Position numbers and translations under genes: made by a program. From assembly GCA_030374765.1 (NCBI GenBank), contig JARGXX010000040.1:186001-250000 (forward strand): 64,000 nucleotides of DNA, written 5' to 3'. A model generated the notes under the pieces. It did not search any database and was not told the DNA's origin. It was given only the letters and a program-made list of their open reading frames with translations. Of the stretch, positions 29,307-40,370 are shown one piece after another (position 1 is the first letter of the stretch; every line of letters begins with the position of its first letter). The stretch comes from Agarophyton chilense (Eukaryota > Rhodophyta > Florideophyceae > Gracilariales > Gracilariaceae).

Positions 29307-32300
29307 CAGAACTGCCCTCGGTTGTAATCGGATATGTACATTTCTACGGAGCGCTACAACTATCTACTGCACCAAACTCACCTTCAGACCTCCATGTCGT
29401 CCCCATCGGCACCTTGCGACACATTACCATCTTCCGCATCTCCTGAATCGGTCTCTGTACTGCTCACAACTCAACTTGATCTTCCGATGACTTCTTGCAC
29501 CTCCCGCCGCACTGCGGTACATCTTGCGTCGGCAACCGGCCCATCGAAACTCAGTGGTCGATACCGTCTTCTCTCCCAGCTTCTGTGACTCACTGCAACA
29601 TTTCCGATAGGACTTTCCCCAAAGGCGAATGGTGACCGAGTACCCGGTGTCATTGAACCCAGATCGTTGCCTTGACTTCTCCGCACGCTGTGCTGTCAAC
29701 TCAGAGCCATATTCCTCGTTGACGGTGACATGAGAGAAACAAAAATCGATCCGATTTGTTTTGGGGATATCTGTGTCTTCATGATGCGCATAGCACTCTG
29801 CAATAATTTACGATCAATATCCTCAAACATTTTCTTTTGTTCCCTTCCCTGACGGCGGCTTGCCCGTCTGGAAAGGTCATTCAAACCTTCTGAAGCTTGG
29901 TCGTCTGCCTTACTCGCTCGCAATGCTTCCGCTAATCTCTTTGCATCTCGGCCTCCATTATCTTCGCCCGTCAGTACGATGAAGTTGCTCATGTAAGGCA
30001 CAAACACTTCGTTATAGAAGCGAATGATATCGCCTGTCTCTTCAGCCGTCGATTCCGGTCGTGGCCCACTATCATCGGCAGCATCTTCCGCCAACAAATG
30101 CCCGAAATCTCCGAGAAAAATGTTACGGGACACTGGTGGAGAATTGCTCAGAAATGTGGAATCACTTGTGTGCTCCAATTGATTGTAGTGCCACACGATA
30201 TGGCGGAACTGCAGTTGGATATGTTGGATCTTGGCCACGCCATCTATCACAAACAGGATGATCAAGTCAATATGTCTGTTGACTGTCAAATTCCATCTGC
30301 ACCACAGAGCATACTGCACGCTTTTCCACACTGCCGAACGAAGGTTGGTGGGGCCAAGTCTTCCTAACAAATCCCCTATTCTAGTGCTTGCCAGGGCAAA
30401 CAATTTTTCAAAAAAGAAGTCTAGAACTCTTGCTCTGGCTTCAACATCTCCGTACAGTCGTTCCGGACGCCCCATTTCTTTCAACCTTAGTGTGATCATC
30501 GCCTTTGTTTCTATACGTTGTCCTTCTTCGATCTTCTGCTTTTGCGGCGTAATCGGGGATTGTTCTACACTTTCTGGCTGTTCATTATGTTCTGGTGACT
30601 GATCGGACATCTGTGTGTTCACCAACACTCGCTCCGACAAATTTCTCTTTTGGTTAGAACGGTTTCTGCTCATCTTGCGTACAAAGGAAATCTCGACTAC
30701 ATGCTTGAAGAACTCGTACCAGAGGCGAGTCATGTCTCCATGCCATCCATTCTAGAATACGAGCGTCACAGCTATTCGAATGATTAACCAAGCGATGTGG
30801 CATCTGTGGTACAAGGGTATAGAATGTTTACAGCGCCTCGTAAGCTCAAAGGGTGATACATTGAACGCACGATAGGCAACTGTGAAAACGTGAAGATCCC
30901 TTCTACCCTAGGCATAGACAGCGGTATCCCACGCGAAAGTGAGAAAGCTTTTGTGTAGGATGTAGTTGTGAAGTACATTGCTATTAAACTTTTCAGGCTG
31001 TTCGCGTAACCGACGAAGTTCCTTCTCGAGAATACCTTCGATGGTTGAGAAACAGATAGCCAGAGCTTCACGTTTGTACCGGGAATTATTCAGATCCGTA
31101 ATCACGTCACAAGGCATCAGAGTACCGTCTGCCAACATCAATGATAGCGTATAATGGGCGACCACCCCCAGTGACCCTTCTCAGATCGTGCGATATAGCC
31201 ACACTTTCTGGCGGGCATGTGAGACACGTTTCGCTTCGAGTTTCTGGTCGTTTCTGCTTCAGCTCACTGATCCATGTTGCAGATCGATTGTTGTCAGTGC
31301 CGGGAGTGAGAGCAATGTTTGATGATGGAGGTATAGGAGGCACGATAGTCGTACAGTGCGGCGTAACGACAGCTACTGTGGCCAGTGCCTCCAATGCATC
31401 AGGGTGAGTGGACAGATAGCGTGAGAAGCGAACCGGGAATGACAGTGACGAATGCATGGCAGATTGAGTGCGCGTGCGACACGGCGTAGGCGGGCGGGCT
31501 TATGATGGGGTGACGGCAAAGTCGGAAGCCTTCCGAAGATTTCGGGGGCGTGGGGTAGGTGCTGCAGACTGGTTTTCGCCGTCCATACGACGTTTGCGAT
31601 TGAGAGGTGTGGAAGGCTGTGATGAGGCTTTAGGCGTTGATGGTGCTGCGTGGGTAGTGGGCTGGGCCGGAGATCGTACGGGCACAGACGGGTCCTTGTT
31701 GCGTTTGAACGGTGCAGCGACGGATGGTTGTACTGGGCGGAGGCTTTGCCACGAAGTTGATGTTCCAGCGCATGAAGACTGACGTGGTAAGGGGAGCGAG
31801 AGTGGTAAAGCGGCAACGGCAGTAAGCTGTGGCGCGTGAAGAAAGATACGTTCGTCGCTTACAATACGGTCATCGACAGCGGTGAGTTGTTGTGCATACA
31901 ATTCATCTATTGACTTGCCATGGGCATCGATATCATCTTCAGTAGCCTGAAAGAACGATAACCGAGTGAGGATAGCGGGGGGTAGGAGAGTTACAACTGT
32001 GCGTTGGTATTGGTGCAACTCGCTCGACACGGCGCATGTGATACGAAATACGGCGTTCTCAGGATTGTATGCTGCAATGAGACCGGACTGCGTGAGGCAG
32101 GCGAGCAGCAAATGGTAGGTTTAAAAATGGTGGTACCAGGACCCGGACGGAGATGAGAGCGAGGCCTTTGCAATGATGAACAAGAGCCATGCGAGGGTCG
32201 TGAAACAGAGGGGTGATTGTGAAGCAAACGGCGACCAATGAGAAAGCGTAGCTTTCTCCAAACGTTTGCTGCAACCATGAAGGCGGTGTGCGATGCACGA

Positions 32301-32310
32301 CCGTATGGTG
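29307..32310 (-). pseudogene. Retinoblastoma-related protein copy RB2 (pockets A and B contiguous, RB-C domain)
   Basis: The most complete RB copy without a copia split. The 345-codon frame 30,733-29,696 has the pocket-B signature at residues 104-252: FFFEKLFALASTRI, RSAVWKSVQYAL, NRHIDLIILFVIDGVAKI and DIIRFYNEVFVP. Pocket A lies upstream: ILEKELRRL and FLTFAWDTAVYA at 31,165-30,908, and ARILEWMAWRHDSPL near 30,760 in another frame. The A-box frame has an in-frame TAG (about 30,908) and frameshifts near 31,150, 30,820 and 30,720. A CGA to TGA change ends the ORF at MALS; RB3 and RB4 read on 79 codons into an RB-C-like part (FAFGES, RPLSFDG). In the LxCxE cleft, human Lys713, Tyr756 and Asn757 have equivalents (K168, Y240, N241), but Tyr709 aligns with Asp. 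The 5' end is deleted at 32,310. Confidence 0.7.
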
Positions 32311-32440
32311 TTGCTTTTTTGTAGCTCTTGAGACCGCTACCATCAAAGCTCGGCCGGAGTTTCACATCTGATCACTCGTGTGTTCATAGCTGCAAAAGAT
32401 ACTTTTCGAGCAACGTTATAGTAGTATGTATCGTTTTTGA
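32311..32440. other. Deletion scar at start of module Z2
   Basis: RB N-terminal sequence ends at GTATGGTGTTG and continues with CTTTTTTGTAGCTCTTGAG, which in Z1 lies about 690 bp away (1030 and 1720). Shortly after, GGCCGGAGT joins TTCACATCTGATCACTC, skipping the rest of the left arm and the 2.2-3.1 kb block. The same scars are found in Z3; the second is also in Z4. Confidence 0.7.
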
Positions 32441-32932
32441 ATGGCAACGATACACGTGAGAGCTTTCCAACATGTACCTCTACCCCACTACAGGAGACAA
32501 GCCAGTGACCACCACAATCACTTACTGTCCAACTGTGTTGATATCTCGAATCACTTTGTTTCCTTCGACGACACCAACTGCGGCAACTGCACCCAGAGCA
32601 ACGCCGAGCGCATTTCGTTCTGCTTGTTCGTGTCATCTGCACCAGCTTCTGATTTGCATACGCATGTGCGTCTCTTGGAACCCAACGAATGCTGTCGTAT
32701 GACAGACACCGGCGCCTTGCCATGCGGTCGACATCCATGCTGCCATGCGCTTCCCTCTGTTTTGGAACGAATATCAAATGCTGTTCAGTCCGCGATTTTG
32801 TTGGAGAGCAAAGCTCCTGAATTCTTTCTGTTCTGGTTTATTGCGACAAAACTGGTCCAAGATGATTCACATCGCGTTCAAATTTTGGTTTTCACAGAGG
32901 ATGGAAGCCAGTGTGCTTTTCGGCTGCGATGA
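32441..32932 (+). CDS. Hypothetical Cys-rich ORF, Z2 copy
   Basis: 163 codons from ATG 32,441 (MATIHVRAFQHV...), the best-preserved version of the ORF at 3261. It has the same DDTNCGNCTQSNAERIS and CGRHPCCHA segments. Function is unknown. It is identical or nearly so to 44,822-45,313. Confidence 0.3.
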   Translation: MATIHVRAFQHVPLPHYRRQASDHHNHLLSNCVDISNHFVSFDDTNCGNCTQSNAERISFCLFVSSAPASDLHTHVRLLEPNECCRMTDTGALPCGRHPCCHALPSVLERISNAVQSAILLESKAPEFFLFWFIATKLVQDDSHRVQILVFTEDGSQCAFRLR

Positions 32933-33208
32933 GAGATGATGCTCCGTGACGAAAAACTTCGAGTACTTTCGGACACTAGATCGAATTGAAACAGATCACA
33001 CTTTTCAGTACTTGGACGCTGGTGTCGCCGGCGAACACCGAGCTACCTTGCGTCTTTGCCATCAACGTTGGTCGAGAAATATCGCCCTCTGTGTGTTGAA
33101 GCGTTTCTCTCACCGTTCGTTCTGTGTACTTTACATGCGTTTCAATCCTTGGGTCTTCCCTCGAAATAAGCAAGGCATCTCACACAACAAACAACCCAAT
33201 CGTTTAAT

Positions 33209-34361
33209 ATGGACAGTGAACTTGTTGCACACCAGTTTTCGGGGTTTCTCTAGAGAAGGCGATTGCACTACACAAATCGCAGCAACCAAAACAGAAGAAG
33301 CTTAGATGAGTTTCCCCGCGCTCTCCGACTACCGCCGCTTGGAAACCCTCAAGCAGGGAGTCTTCCGAGCTTCCAATCTCTATTCGGCCGCCACGAAGAG
33401 TCAAGACTTCCATCCGGCCATCGATTTGTTTCTCAACGACTATCGCCGCTTGGAATATCTCAACCGGGAAGTCTTCCGGGTTTCGAATCTTCATTTGGCC
33501 GCCCAGGCGATTCCAGACTTCCATCCGGCCATCAATCTAGATCTCTTCGACTGCCGCCGCTTGGAATATCTCAACCGGGAAGTCTTCCTGGTTTCGAATC
33601 TCTTTTCGGCCGCCCGGAAGATTTAAGACTTGGATTCGGTCATCAACCCACTTCTTGCGATGTCCGTCGGAGTAGAAGTGGAACCGTTCGTCCCGTGTCT
33701 CTCGAATGGTTTCAGGAAGCAAGTTGCGCTTACCCCAACCAAGACTGCATTCCAGTCCCACGGAAATGAACAATACACGGAAATCCCACACCAAAACCGC
33801 CATGGGGGAACAGCGTGGCGAAGAGGCAACGTTCTGGAAGTACTTCAGGAACATAATAGCCCGGAAGAAGGAGCCCCAGAGATGGCACAGAGATTTTCTT
33901 CAGGCAAAATTCACCAATATGCAGTTCATGTGCTTTGTTCTGCACCGCAAGCGTTGTATTACACGCAAGAAGTTCCCAACCAGTCTCCTGAGCACAACCT
34001 CCGTGAAGATTCGTTTTTGCCGGAGAGTAAAGCTCCTGCTGATTGCTCGGCTTTCCCAAATCATCGACAAGGACTCGAAAAACTTGGCATCACAGGCTCC
34101 CGTACCAAACGTCCCAAGATTTTCCAGTGTGAGTAGTGTACGAAGTCGTTTGGTCGCAAGCATCATAAGGTGCGACACATCCAAGCCATTCATCGAAAAG
34201 TGAGTTACTTCAGCTTTCACTGCGGATCTCAATCACGTCGGTCTTTTCTAACATTTCTCTTTGCAATTGCTTTTGAAACCATCTTCTTTGACATATTCAT
34301 ATTGGATCGGGTAGCCAGGTTTTGCAAAGAGCACTGATCGAATTCCACATGAAAACTGCTC
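33209..34361 (+). pseudogene. C2H2 zinc-finger gene, Z2 copy, inactivated
   Basis: The same start context as the Z1 gene (ATG 33,209), but codon 15 is TAG (33,251). A 4-bp length difference near 33,735 shifts the frame. The Trp of finger 1 (CEW) is TAG (34,134). About 125 bp holding finger 2 and the start of finger 3, with the 3' splice site, is deleted. Three 111-bp repeats remain. From about 33,725 to 33,980 the sequence follows the opposite-strand paralog (for example GCGAAGAGGCAACGTTCTGG) rather than the Z1 or Z4 zinc-finger gene, so it is a mosaic. It cannot make a DNA-binding protein. Confidence 0.8.
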
Positions 34362-34537
34362 ATTAAGCTTTCGAGCATTTGCAATTTAGGCTGTACAAGA
34401 TCTACTTTACGGAGATGGAGGATAATTTGAGCCATGTATGCGCAGAGCACCCCAATCGTCACAGTTTATCAACGGGTGTGAGGAAAGTATAGCTTGCGAC
34501 TCTAGCCGTAATGTAGTAAGTTATCCACAAACTTCTA

Positions 34538-35341
34538 TCAGTGTTCTGTCGCCTGAAGGTTATGCTCAGGAGAACTGCTTGGAAACTTCTTGCGTGGAAT
34601 ACAACGCTTGCGGGGCAGAACAAGGCACGGGAACTGCATATTGGTGAATGTTTTCTGAAGAAACCCCCTTTGAAATCTCTGGCGCTCCTTCTTCCAGACT
34701 ATTATGTTCCTGAAGTACTTCCAGAACGTTGCCTCTTCGCCACACTTTTTCCTCATGGTGGCTGTTGTGTGGCATTTCCGTGGGACTGGAATGCAGTCTT
34801 GGTTGGGGTAAGCGCAACTTGCTTCCTGAGACAAATTGAGAGACACCGGACGAAAGGTCCCACTTCTACTCCGTTGGACATCACAAGAACTGGATTTATG
34901 GCCAAATCCAAGTCTTGAATCTTCCGGGCGGCCAAATGAAGATTCCAAACTTGGGAGAGTTCTCGGTTGAGATGTTCTAAGCGGGTGTTCTCGGAGAGAG
35001 CTGGTTTGATACACGGATGGAATTCTTGAATCTTTCGGGCGGCCGGAGATGGATTCTAAGCGTGGAAGACTGCCCGTCTGAGGGTTTCCAAGCGGCGGTA
35101 GTTTAGTTGGAGAGCGGGGGGGAAACCCATCTGGGAGTCTTCTGTTTTCGTTGCTGCGATTTGGGTCGTGCAGCCCACATGCCGAAAGGCCTTGTGAGTA
35201 ATTAGTATACCTATCTTGATACCGCTGGCAATCGTAAACTGAGAGAAATTCTCTAGTACGCGAAATAACAAGACACGCATTATAAGCTGTCTTCTTTTCC
35301 ACACTTTTCTCGCGTTCTATCAGGACGCAAGACCGGATCAT
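34538..35341 (-). CDS. Finger-less zinc-finger paralog, Z2 copy
   Basis: 267-codon ORF without stops, differing from the Z1 copy at a handful of residues (for example V for F at position 6, K for E in SGRPKDSRI). It remains open although its convergent partner in the same module carries several disabling changes. Role unknown. Confidence 0.45.
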   Translation of the reverse strand: MIRSCVLIEREKSVEKKTAYNACLVISRTREFLSVYDCQRYQDRYTNYSQGLSACGLHDPNRSNENRRLPDGFPPRSPTKLPPLGNPQTGSLPRLESISGRPKDSRIPSVYQTSSLREHPLRTSQPRTLPSLESSFGRPEDSRLGFGHKSSSCDVQRSRSGTFRPVSLNLSQEASCAYPNQDCIPVPRKCHTTATMRKKCGEEATFWKYFRNIIVWKKERQRFQRGFLQKTFTNMQFPCLVLPRKRCIPRKKFPSSSPEHNLQATEH

Positions 35342-35367
35342 GTCCTCAAAAGACGGAGAAAGAAACC

Positions 35368-36207
35368 TCGGTCACGAAATCATAGGAAAGGGTGATGTAG
35401 TCCACACCACACGATAACAAAGAAGAAGCGAGCTGTCCTAAACATAGTAGCGTTGCTATATTTTTGTTACGTTGTGAATGGCAATTATTTCTTGGAAAGA
35501 CATTTGCTCCGAGTGGCGGACGCATGTTGAGTGGTCCGAAACTCCGCCACCATGGCGAAAGTCCACCGTGTGCGCCAACCAATCTGCGGATTATTTGATA
35601 TACTTGCTTGCACCAGAGGCTGTCGATGGTCAAATTTAGCAAATCTGGAGATAAGATGCGCCTGCAACTGCACGCGGTCGCAACTGTACAAATGCGCCCT
35701 GAAATGGTTTCAGCGCAGCTTGGCCACAGAACAGATAAAACTCCGACCAACTTCCACACTAGCTTCGACCGTTGAAAAGGATCAGGCGGCGAGCGCGGAG
35801 CCCGCGCCCGCAACAGCATTGTTTACCTTACCCACCGCACTTGGAAAGTGAACGATTGAAGCGGCAACCCTTGCGTCCGCCGGCTGTTGTTGTTGGAATG
35901 TTTTCTCTCTCAGGACACGGTCTGACGCGCCAAGAGGGCACCAGAACTCCTTCAACTAAAAGGGCTATGTACCTCGTGCCCAGCTTTCAGTGGCGCAATC
36001 TTCATCTAGCACCTTGGACGTCCCGGTCGAGCTTTGACGACAATGGTCTCGAGAACGGCGACAAACGTAGTAGTTGTGGTCCAAATTCGTTTCGGAGCCG
36101 CCATTCAAGTTCGACTCGACAAATCCTGTGTTAATTCCCATCGCTATTTGTCTGTAGGATCAGCCGCCCCATTCCTATTCAAGCGCTCCCGATGCAAGAT
36201 TGTAGCC
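35368..36207 (-). repeat. Right inverted arm, Z2 copy, with about 240-bp extra segment
   Basis: Matches 6236-6834 except for an extra stretch of about 240 bp (about 35,567-35,806) after AGTCCAC that Z1 and Z4 lack. It also lies in Z3. Confidence 0.7.
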
Positions 36208-36822
36208 TAGCATCGCCTTACCTGCCAACCACTACAATGTATTTGAATTTCATCTAACCGTTTAGAACCAGAACCCAGCCGACTATTGCTCATCCCGACG
36301 CACTAAGGTTACTGAAACTACGCTCTTGTCTCCACTACACTACAGAGCGCCAAGCTCTGGTACGTTCTGAAGAATTGAGAAGAGTACCTGTACAATTTGA
36401 GACAAGAAAGTCATGCCCAGGTCTCTCTATGCCACGGGCACCAGCGACACACTGTACCGCATCCACGCACACCGGCCTTGTATAATTGTGTGGTACATGA
36501 CGATCAACCCAAGTACTACCAGACTGCAGTGAAACAAACAGAAGACTTGGAATAACTTACACCCAGTCAATGGTGAACGGGCATTGGCGCGCATTTCTGA
36601 TTTTCGGCATGAACCTAAGCGCGTAGGGACACAGCATAAAATCAAAAGCAGTGGGCACTGGGTTGGGAAACCAAAGAGGACGGCGTTGAGCGTGCAGGAG
36701 GGAAGCGGCAAAACCAAAACCTGTGCTGGACAAGTGTTAATACATGCTACTGACCTGTCGCGATACCATCACGAGATTTCACAGAAAACCCTCGAACTGT
36801 TTTACAACAGCACTGTTGTGGG
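36208..36822. other. Z2 spacer; promoter segment missing
   Basis: Equivalent to 6835-7535 but without the roughly 205 bp (Z1 7100-7305) that carry the TATA box and the ATG. The join reads CTGTACCGCATCCACGCAC. No gene. Confidence 0.4.
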
Positions 36823-38504
36823 CTCTATGAATATCAACCGTACTGCTGGAAGAGTACGCTGAATTTCTCAGAAGAATTTGTGTTTTCCTGAACAACGATG
36901 AAGGACATGGACGCCCGATGTGGAATGTCAGTTAAGCCTAAGCCAAAAGGGCACGCCACAACGATCGAAAAGACCCCGGCCTCGATCGAGCAAACCAAAG
37001 TCGATGGCAGAATAGACAGGAGCGGAGAAAGATGATCAAGCCCCGGCCTGTGCTGAACAACTATTTATGAGCGTTCCAAATCTACAGCGGTTGCCCTACG
37101 AGATGTGAGACAGTCAGTACACTAAACTGTTTTAAATGTGCACCGTTTCGGCCAACTTTGAGCACGCATATACGGCCCATTGATCGCATTCTCACCCACC
37201 GGGACATTTTAAGTTTCCAACAAATGATGTCACACTGGCCAATCCGTTTCCTCTTTAGAACACTTGCTGCAGTGTCACCTGCAAAACTGCTTGATATCCA
37301 CATTTGCGCCAGCTCATGAATACAGTTTGCTTTCGCTACGCTCGGGAGGAAGTATACCAGTACGGAAGGTACGCAATCCCCGTAGACAAACGCAAGTGCT
37401 GCACGTAAACAGTTGCCCATCTGCCAGTTTCAGATACGCTGCCGAATCAGCATCTGTTCAGATGCAGTCGAGGGACAAAGAGGTTGGAGACGGAAAGGTT
37501 ACGGTGCACGTTTCTGTGCTTGGGGCACAGTCGCCAACAACATGTACATTTTACCAAAGCTGATATCATCCATCACGTTAAGCACTATCTGTCTATGGAT
37601 GTCCATTATTGCTTCCAAAGCGCACAGCTTTCCATCAAGCCTAAATTCCGTTCCCCCGCTAAGTAATCGCTCCCAATTCTGTAAACTGCACCCACAACGC
37701 AAATTCTGTACCATCTTCGAATCGCGTTTCACATCTGATCACTCGTGTGTTCATAGCTGCAAAAGATACTTTTCGAGCAACGTTATAGTAGTATGTATCG
37801 TTTTTGAATGGCAACGATACACGTGAGAGCTTTCCAACATGTACCTCTACCCCACTACAGGAGACAAGCCAGTGACCACCACAATCACTTACTGTCCAAC
37901 TGTGTTGATATCTCGAATCACTTTGTTTCCTTCGACGACACCAACTGCGGCAACTGCACCCAGAGCAACGCCGAGCGCATTTCGTTCTGCTTGTTCGTGT
38001 CATCTGCACCAGCTTCTGATTTGCATACGCATGTGCGTCTCTTGGAACCCAACGAATGCTGTCGTATGACAGACACCAGCGTCTTGCCATGCGGTCGACA
38101 TCCATGCTGACATGCGCTTTCCCTCCGTTTTGGAACGAATATCAACGGCTGTTCAGTCCGTGATTTTGTTGGAGAGCACAGCTCCTGAAGTTCTTTCTGT
38201 TCTGGTTTATTGACACAAAACTGGTCCAAGATGATTCACACCGCGTTCAAATTTTGGTTTTCACAGAGGATGGAAACCAGTGTGCTCTTTGGCTGCGATG
38301 AGAGATGATGCTCCGTGACGAAAAACTTCGAGTACTTTCGGATACTAGATCGAAGTGAAACGGATCACACTTTTCAGTACTTGGTCGCTGGTGTCGCCGG
38401 CGAACACCGAGCTACCTTGCGGCTTTGCCATCAACGTTGGTCGAGAAATATCGTCCTCTGTGTGTTGAAGCGTTTCTCTCACCGTGCGTTCTGTGTACTT
38501 TACA
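36823..38504. repeat. Second copy of the 2.2-3.87 kb block, displaced downstream of Z2
   Basis: Co-linear with Z1 2201-3872, including a truncated hypothetical ORF (37,808-38,110, stop where other copies read CCHA). It ends at TGTGTACTTTACA, where the captured gene fragment begins. Its place after rather than before the zinc-finger pair shows a rearrangement inside the tandem unit. Confidence 0.75.
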
Positions 38505-38930
38505 TCATCAACTCGACCATCAGAATCACGCCGTTCGTCATGCCGCTTGGACAGAAATTGCGCGCTTGCTCCATGATGCCACTCCGCATCCGCGCCTGGC
38601 GCACGCCATCCTTTCCCCGCTTCTTGCCGTGCTCCATCACCCTCACGAATATCACTTTGAAGTAGTCGCCGCCCTACTTCCCGACTTGCTCTCGTCCCTG
38701 TGCGCATCCGATCAGCCCAATTTCACCGCTCATCACACCACGCTCATGTGCGCCGTCATGGACGCCGTCTCTTTGCTCAACAAACCCAACCACGCACTGG
38801 AAAACCTTCTCACGGTCTTGCGCGACGAGCAGTACGCCCGCATAATGCCCCGGCACGCTGCCAACCGCGCGCACTCGTTTCTTAGCACTGCTCTCTCTCT
38901 TGCCTGCGATCCCCTGATTTGGACACCCAA
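38505..38930 (+). pseudogene. Captured helical-repeat gene fragment fused to an RB exon
   Basis: Plus-strand frame with alpha-helical, Leu/Ala/His-rich text (HAAWTEIARLLHDATPHP, HFEVVAALLPDLLSSL, MDAVSLLNKPNHALENLLTV) typical of HEAT/ARM-like proteins. It is not identified. At about 38,930 it runs into RB pocket-B sequence in another frame (QPNLRSAVWKSAQYAL) on the same strand. The ORF that contains it starts at 38,425. A shorter inverted copy lies at 40,037-40,370. No start, stop or LTR marks the ends, so it looks like a captured internal piece of a host gene. Confidence 0.45.
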
Positions 38931-38997
38931 CCCAACCTTCGTTCGGCAGTGTGGAAAAGCGCGCAGTATGCTTTGCGGTGCAGACGGAATTTGACAG
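38601..38997 (+). repeat. Foldback left arm, unit A
   Basis: The 397-bp arm GCACGCCATCC...TTTGACAG is the reverse complement of 39,971-40,370 with few mismatches. It consists of helical-repeat fragment plus about 65 bp of RB exon. Confidence 0.85.
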
Positions 38998-39970
38998 AAC
39001 TGCCTTCGGTTGCAATCGGATATGTACATCCCTACGGAGCGCTACAACTGTCTGCTGCACCAAACTCACCTTCAGACCTCCATGTCGTCCCCATCGGTAC
39101 CTTGCGACACATTACCATCTTCCGCATCTCCTGAATCGGTCTCTGTACTTCTCACAACTCAACCTGATCTTCCGATGACTTCTTGCACCTCCCGCCGCAC
39201 TGCGGTACATCTTGCGTCGACAACCGGCCCGTCGAAACTCAGTGGTCGATACCGTCTTCTCTCCCGGCTTCTGTGACTCACTGCAACATTTCCGATAGGA
39301 CTTTCTCCAAAGGCGAATGGTGACCGAGTACCCGGTGTCATTGAACCCAGATCGTTGCCTTGACTTCTCCGCACGCTGTGCTGTCGACTCAGAGCCATAT
39401 TCCTCGTGGACGGTGACATGGGAGAAACAAAAATCGATCCGATTTGTTTTGGGGATCTTTGTGTCTTCATGATGCGCATAGCACTCTGCAATAATTTACG
39501 ATCAATATCCCCAAACATTTTCTTTTGTTCCCTTCCCTGACGGCGGCTTGCCCGTCTGGAAAGGTCATTCAAACCTTCTGAAGCTTGGTCGTCTGCCTTA
39601 CTTGCTCGCAATGCTTCCGCTAATCTCTTTGCATCTCGGCCTTCAATATCTTCGCCCGTCAGTACGATGAAGTTGCTCATGTAAGGCACAAACACTTCGT
39701 TATAGAAGCGAATGATATCGCCTGTCTCTTCAGTCGTCGATTCCGGTCGTGGCCCACTATCATCGGCAGCATCTTCCGCCAACAAATGCCCGAAATCTCC
39801 GAGAAAAATGTTATGGGACACTGGTGGAGAATTGCTCCGAAATGTAGGATCACTTGTGTGCTCCAATTGATTGTAGTGCCACACGATATGGCGGAACTGC
39901 AGTTGGATATGTTGGATCTTGGCCACGCCATCTATCACAAACAGGATGATCAAGTCAATATGTCTGTTGA

Positions 39971-40370
39971 CTGTCAAATTCCATCTGCACCACAGAGCAT
40001 ACTGCACGCTTTTCCACACTGCCGAACGAAGGTTGGTTTGGGTGTCCAAATCAGGGGATCGCAGGCAAGAGAGAGAGAGCATTGCTAAGCAACGAGTGCG
40101 CGCGGTTGGCAGCGTGCCGGGGCATTATGCGGGCGTACTGCTCGTCGCGCAAGACCGTGAGAAGGGTTTCGAGTGCATGGTTGGGTTTGTTGAGCAAAGA
40201 GACGGCGTCCATGACGGCGCACATGAGCGTGGTGTGATGAGCGGTGAAATTGGGCTGATCGGATGCGCGCAGGGACGAGAGCAAGTCGGGAAGTAGGGCG
40301 GCGACTACTTCAAAGTGATTTTCGTGAAGGTGATGGAGCACGGCAAGAAGCGCGGAAAGGATGGCGTGCG
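39971..40370 (-). repeat. Foldback right arm, unit A
   Basis: Inverted partner of 38,601-38,997 across a 973-bp spacer that holds RB pocket-B and RB-C coding sequence. Confidence 0.85.

Noticed and set aside
30908-30910. Tiny introns explaining the RB pocket-A stop and frame changes
   Set aside because: Removing the only GT..AG stretch next to the stop (27 bp) leaves the TAG in place; no plausible branch or length.
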